Shown: piece after piece, positions 12,443-14,660 of the stretch
Numbering within the stretch: position 1 is the first letter of the stretch
Layout: every line of letters begins with the position of its first letter
DNA from: DATDYA01 sp035289165
GTDB taxonomy: Bacteria > Patescibacteriota > Patescibacteriia > Magasanikbacterales > GWA2-37-8
Assembly: GCA_035289165.1 (NCBI GenBank)
Contig: DATDYA010000029.1
Span: 1 to 14,660, forward strand
Length of the DNA: 14,660 bases
Direction of reading: 5' to 3'
Position numbers and translations under genes: made by a program
The notes under the pieces: model-generated
What the model saw: only the letters and a program-made list of their open reading frames with translations
Databases searched by the model: none
Told to the model about the DNA's origin: nothing

Positions 12443-13234
12443 TTAATTCCAACGTACTACTAATAATAAATAAGCACAAATTAAAATGGTGTTTATCGCG
12501 ATAAACCAGCGTTGCTTTTGCCAGACCACATCTTCTTTGGTCAGGTGGAATCGAATGATCAGCCAAAAAATATACCAAACCCAGGCGATAAACACTCCGT
12601 TCGCCAGGTACCCGAGCGGCCACCAATAAATAACCCAAGAAAGTTCGAAAATGAATAAACAACTTATTAACGACCAAACCCAAAATTTTCTTTCCACCGT
12701 AATTTCATAATTTTTCCACCACCAAGCAGTCAGGGCGGCCGTAATAAACGAACCGAGGGCCAGCCAAACCCAGTTACCAATCCAATATACTACTTGAAAA
12801 GCGATAATCGCGCTGACGCCACTCCACAAACCAGACAGACCAAGGACAGCCAACAACATTTTCCAACGGCGGTAAGATTTGTAAGTGAAGGAAAGAGCAT
12901 CACCTTTTGGTGGAATTAACCAAAAAGAGATGGCGGGGAAAAGTATAAACCCAAATCCAACTACATACCACGACCAATTCCACTCGATAAACAAAAACAG
13001 GAACAGACAACCGATGAGAAAAATTGCCAGAGATAATACGTGGTCAATCCGGCTGGCTTTTTTGGGAAAGTAGACCAAAAAAGTCAAAACACCCCAAAAT
13101 AATATCCGCGCAAAAAACCACAAGGCCACGAGCCACCAGTTTTCCAACTGAAAAAAACCCCACAAAAAAACAGCGTTAATAACGAGGTCGCCGACCGCGG
13201 CGAGCTTGGGATGAAAGGAAACTGGCATGACCAT
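12443..13234 (-). CDS. Polytopic membrane protein of unknown function
   Basis: 263 residues with about eight hydrophobic helices, unusually rich in Trp and Phe (for example WYVVGFGFILFPAISFWLIP). I do not recognise a family and see no catalytic motif; short basic loops such as KSYRRWK suggest cytoplasmic turns. It is the first gene of the operon with the HtrA-like and Wzz-like genes, so a role in envelope assembly is inferred from context only. The ATG at 13234 is chosen because the TATAAT box lies about 14 bases upstream, giving a nearly leaderless transcript; a second ATG two codons on (13228) is possible. Confidence 0.75.
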   Translation of the reverse strand: MVMPVSFHPKLAAVGDLVINAVFLWGFFQLENWWLVALWFFARILFWGVLTFLVYFPKKASRIDHVLSLAIFLIGCLFLFLFIEWNWSWYVVGFGFILFPAISFWLIPPKGDALSFTYKSYRRWKMLLAVLGLSGLWSGVSAIIAFQVVYWIGNWVWLALGSFITAALTAWWWKNYEITVERKFWVWSLISCLFIFELSWVIYWWPLGYLANGVFIAWVWYIFWLIIRFHLTKEDVVWQKQRWFIAINTILICAYLLLVVRWN

Positions 13235-13247
13235 AGTATTTAAGGAG

Positions 13248-13276
13248 ATTATATCTTATTTAGCGTAAAAATTCAA
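13248..13276 (-). promoter_or_regulatory. Promoter of the envelope operon
   Basis: On the minus strand TTGAAT (13276-13271), a 17-base spacer and TATAAT (13253-13248). The predicted start near 13241 leaves about seven bases before the ATG. Confidence 0.8.
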
Positions 13277-13301
13277 TCCCTGATAAATATAGCCTACCAT
13301 T

Positions 13302-13330
13302 TTGCTTTTTTCTCTTTCCTATGCTAAAAT
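13302..13330 (+). promoter_or_regulatory. Promoter of smpB
   Basis: TTGCTT (13302-13307), a 17-base spacer and TAAAAT (13325-13330) with TGC in front, an extended -10. The predicted leader to the ATG at 13348 is about 11 bases without a Shine-Dalgarno. Confidence 0.55.
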
Positions 13331-13347
13331 CCATCCAATGTTAAAAT

Positions 13348-13791
13348 ATGCCAGATTTAGCTACCAACAAAAAAGCCCTCTTTGACTATGATATCCTCGA
13401 AAAGTTTGAGGCCGGTTTAGTGTTGACTGGACCGGAGGTAAAATCTGTAAAAGAGGGCCAAATTAACCTAAAAGGAGCTTATGTAACCTTTCACAATAAT
13501 GAGGGCTACCTTTTAAACGCTTATATCGCTCCCTACAAGCCAGCTGGGCCGCGCCCGGACTACGACCCCTACATGAGCCGTAAAGTTTTACTACGTGGTA
13601 AAGAACTGCGTTATCTACAGGGGAAATCCGAGGAAAAAGCCTTGACAATTGTGCCAATTCGGGTGTATACTAAGAACCGTCTCGTAAAGGTAGAAATTGC
13701 CGTCGGGCGAGGGCGTAAATCTTACGATAAACGCGACGTAATTAAGAAGCGTGATCTTGACAAAGAGCTAAGGAGGGACCTTAAGATTTAG
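13348..13791 (+). CDS. smpB: SsrA-binding protein SmpB
   Basis: 147 residues, normal length. SmpB binds the tRNA-like domain of tmRNA and places it in the A site of stalled ribosomes for trans-translation. Hallmarks are NKKALFDYDILEKFEAGLVL, TGPEVKSVKEG, NAYIAPYKPAG and the C-terminal GRGRKSYDKRDVIKKRD. The latter is the tail whose basic residues follow the empty mRNA channel. The gene for its RNA partner, ssrA, starts 76 bases downstream on the same strand without a clear intervening terminator, so the two may share a transcript. Confidence 0.97.
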   Translation: MPDLATNKKALFDYDILEKFEAGLVLTGPEVKSVKEGQINLKGAYVTFHNNEGYLLNAYIAPYKPAGPRPDYDPYMSRKVLLRGKELRYLQGKSEEKALTIVPIRVYTKNRLVKVEIAVGRGRKSYDKRDVIKKRDLDKELRRDLKI

Positions 13792-13808
13792 CTCGCTACT
13801 AAATTTTT

Positions 13809-13866
13809 TTAAACCAAAAATTATCCGGCTTACTTTTCCCTTTAGGCCGGAGAACCATTGGTTTAA
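13809..13866 (+). other. Hairpin abutting the mature 5' end of tmRNA
   Basis: TTAAACCA (13809-13816) pairs exactly with TGGTTTAA (13859-13866), and inside it TCCGGC (13824-13829) pairs with GCCGGA (13846-13851). The outer stem ends at the base before the predicted tmRNA start. It may guide 5' processing (RNase P) or partly terminate smpB transcription; no T-run follows it. Confidence 0.55.
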
Positions 13867-14263
13867 GGGGGTGACCGGCATCGATAGAGATCGGTCATTA
13901 TACTGGCATACCGAGGCGGCTTTCAGCCTCGTAAATCTCCGGAAGCAACTAAATAAGTGCCAACTTATTTTCAAAAGTAAAGTCCGCTGTTGCTAACGCA
14001 TTCAGCACCAACTTTGCTCCTGCCATGGCTTAAAAGCCTAGGCAGCATCACTAACGCCACATTCCGTAACGTTAGTCGGTGTAAAACACGGAAAGTAGGT
14101 TAACGCCCACTACCAGTTGGGTGGTAACCGAAAGTTACACTGGTTAGTTGGATAAATTTTTGCCTCTTCCCTATTTATCCGGCGAAATACCAAAGAGGCT
14201 ACGTATGTAGAAGGTATGGTGAAGATTTACTAGACGCGAGTTCAACTCTCGCCACCTCCACCA
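13867..14263 (+). ncRNA. ssrA: Transfer-messenger RNA (tmRNA)
   Basis: The 5' end GGGGGTGACCGG pairs with the 3' end CACCTCC (13867-13873 with 14253-14259, one G-U). The discriminator is A14260 and CCA is encoded (14261-14263). The 3' end carries a T arm (GCGAG-TTCAACT-CTCGC) as in alanyl-tmRNA, and GGCATCGATAG follows the 5' acceptor as in other ssrA genes. The total of 397 nt is in the usual one-piece range. Internal inverted repeats (for example around 13956-13972) fit the helices and pseudoknots flanking the tag frame. It rescues stalled ribosomes with SmpB, encoded just upstream. No own promoter is obvious. Confidence 0.95.
13986..14033 (+). CDS. tmRNA proteolysis tag reading frame
   Basis: The probable resume codon is GCT at 13986, following AAAGTCC. 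The frame reads AVANAFSTNFAPAMA and stops at TAA 14031-14033. It has 15 residues and ends in small/hydrophobic residues as degradation tags do, but with AMA instead of the common LAA. The resume codon is inferred by analogy to the 'AGUC-GCA' context of known tmRNAs. Confidence 0.75.
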   Translation, partial: AVANAFSTNFAPAMA

Positions 14264-14267
14264 AGGA
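14263..14267 (+). promoter_or_regulatory. infC ribosome binding site overlapping the tmRNA CCA end
   Basis: AAGGA at 14263-14267 shares its first base with the last A of the tmRNA CCA. The spacing is 13 bases to the ATG (14281) and 10 to the preceding in-frame ATT (14278). The 3' processing of tmRNA would cut at the edge of this site. Confidence 0.45.
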
Positions 14268-14280
14268 AATAGACAAAATT

Positions 14281-14660
14281 ATGCGCATATCCCATCGCAA
14301 AAAAAAGGAAGAACCGAAGAAGTTATATTACTTCAACGAAGGTATAACCGTACCAGAAGTTTTTGTTTTAGGTACCGAGGGCGAAAGTCTCGGTGTCCAA
14401 AAAACTGGTGAAGCGATTAGGATGGCCCGTGCCCAAGAACTGGATTTGGTGGAGATCAACCCCAAGGCCAGTCCCCCGGTGGCCCGTATTATGGACTACG
14501 GCCAATTCCGTTACCAACAAGAAAAAGAAATGCGCATCCGGAAAGCTCACCAACATGTGGTGAAGACCAAAGGCGTAAGATTATCTTTACGCATTGGTAT
14601 CAACGACCGGGAGATCAGAAAAAACCAAACTTTAAAATTTTTAGACGAGGGACAAAAAGT
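14281..14660 (+). CDS. infC: Translation initiation factor IF-3 (partial, runs off the right edge)
   Basis: 126 codons are visible. The N-terminal domain shows FNEGITVPEVFVLGTEGESL, ELDLVEINPKASPPVARIMD and YGQFRYQQEK, the standard IF-3N blocks. The start of the C-terminal domain (KGVRLSLRIGINDREIRKNQ, then FLDEGQKV) follows the basic linker. IF-3 binds the 30S subunit, prevents premature 50S joining and checks the start codon. ATG at 14281 is taken as the start. An ATT lies directly before it in frame; infC of many bacteria starts with AUU for autoregulation, so the true start is open. No promoter or terminator is seen in the 17 bases after tmRNA, so infC is probably co-transcribed with ssrA. 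Confidence 0.93.
   Translation, partial: MRISHRKKKEEPKKLYYFNEGITVPEVFVLGTEGESLGVQKTGEAIRMARAQELDLVEINPKASPPVARIMDYGQFRYQQEKEMRIRKAHQHVVKTKGVRLSLRIGINDREIRKNQTLKFLDEGQK

Noticed and set aside
1..14660. CRISPR arrays or tandem direct repeats
   Set aside because: No regularly spaced direct repeats were seen on either strand.

Overview
The window looks like chromosomal DNA of an uncultivated bacterium of the Patescibacteria / Candidate Phyla Radiation type. The reasons are moderate-to-low GC, compact genes, mRNAs with very short leaders, single-copy core translation genes, a stand-alone Elp3, and a sparse set of membrane and envelope genes. This placement is inferred from gene content and style; no taxonomic marker was searched.

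Left part (1-2000). A transposase C-terminus runs in from the left edge. It is followed by a palindrome, two DnaA-box-like sites over an extended -10 promoter, a roughly 80-nt terminator-ended RNA, and a non-canonical tRNA-Asp-like unit with its own terminator. The short RNA and the tRNA-like unit are complementary over about 35 nt. On the minus strand follow an amino-acid permease and a normal tRNA-Val(UAC), each with a readable promoter; the tRNA has its own terminator.

Middle-left (2000-5800, mostly minus strand). There is a membrane-anchored glycoside hydrolase-like protein, a coiled-coil hypothetical protein with a long structured leader, and a DMT/EamA transporter. Next comes a strikingly GC-rich, hairpin-packed island with a short high-GC ORF, then a 32-codon candidate gene with its own promoter and terminator. 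The leader of the hypothetical gene and the leader of the high-GC ORF share the same ordered set of short motifs, split by different hairpins. This is the best candidate here for an undescribed element.

Middle (5800-10700). A GT4 glycosyltransferase is driven by a perfect consensus sigma-70 promoter. Next is a divergent pair whose start codons lie two bases apart: a Trm9/ALKBH8-like methyltransferase and a complete radical SAM/GNAT Elp3. In eukaryotes these two activities act in sequence on tRNA wobble uridine (cm5U, then mcm5U), so the pair suggests a compact bacterial version. glyA follows.

Right part (10700-14660). A tight minus-strand operon encodes a polytopic membrane protein, an HtrA-like protein that has lost its whole catalytic triad but keeps a PDZ domain, and a Wzz/CpsC-type polysaccharide co-polymerase. 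The + strand then carries the trans-translation module smpB-ssrA, immediately followed by infC (cut by the window edge). The infC ribosome binding site overlaps the encoded CCA of tmRNA.
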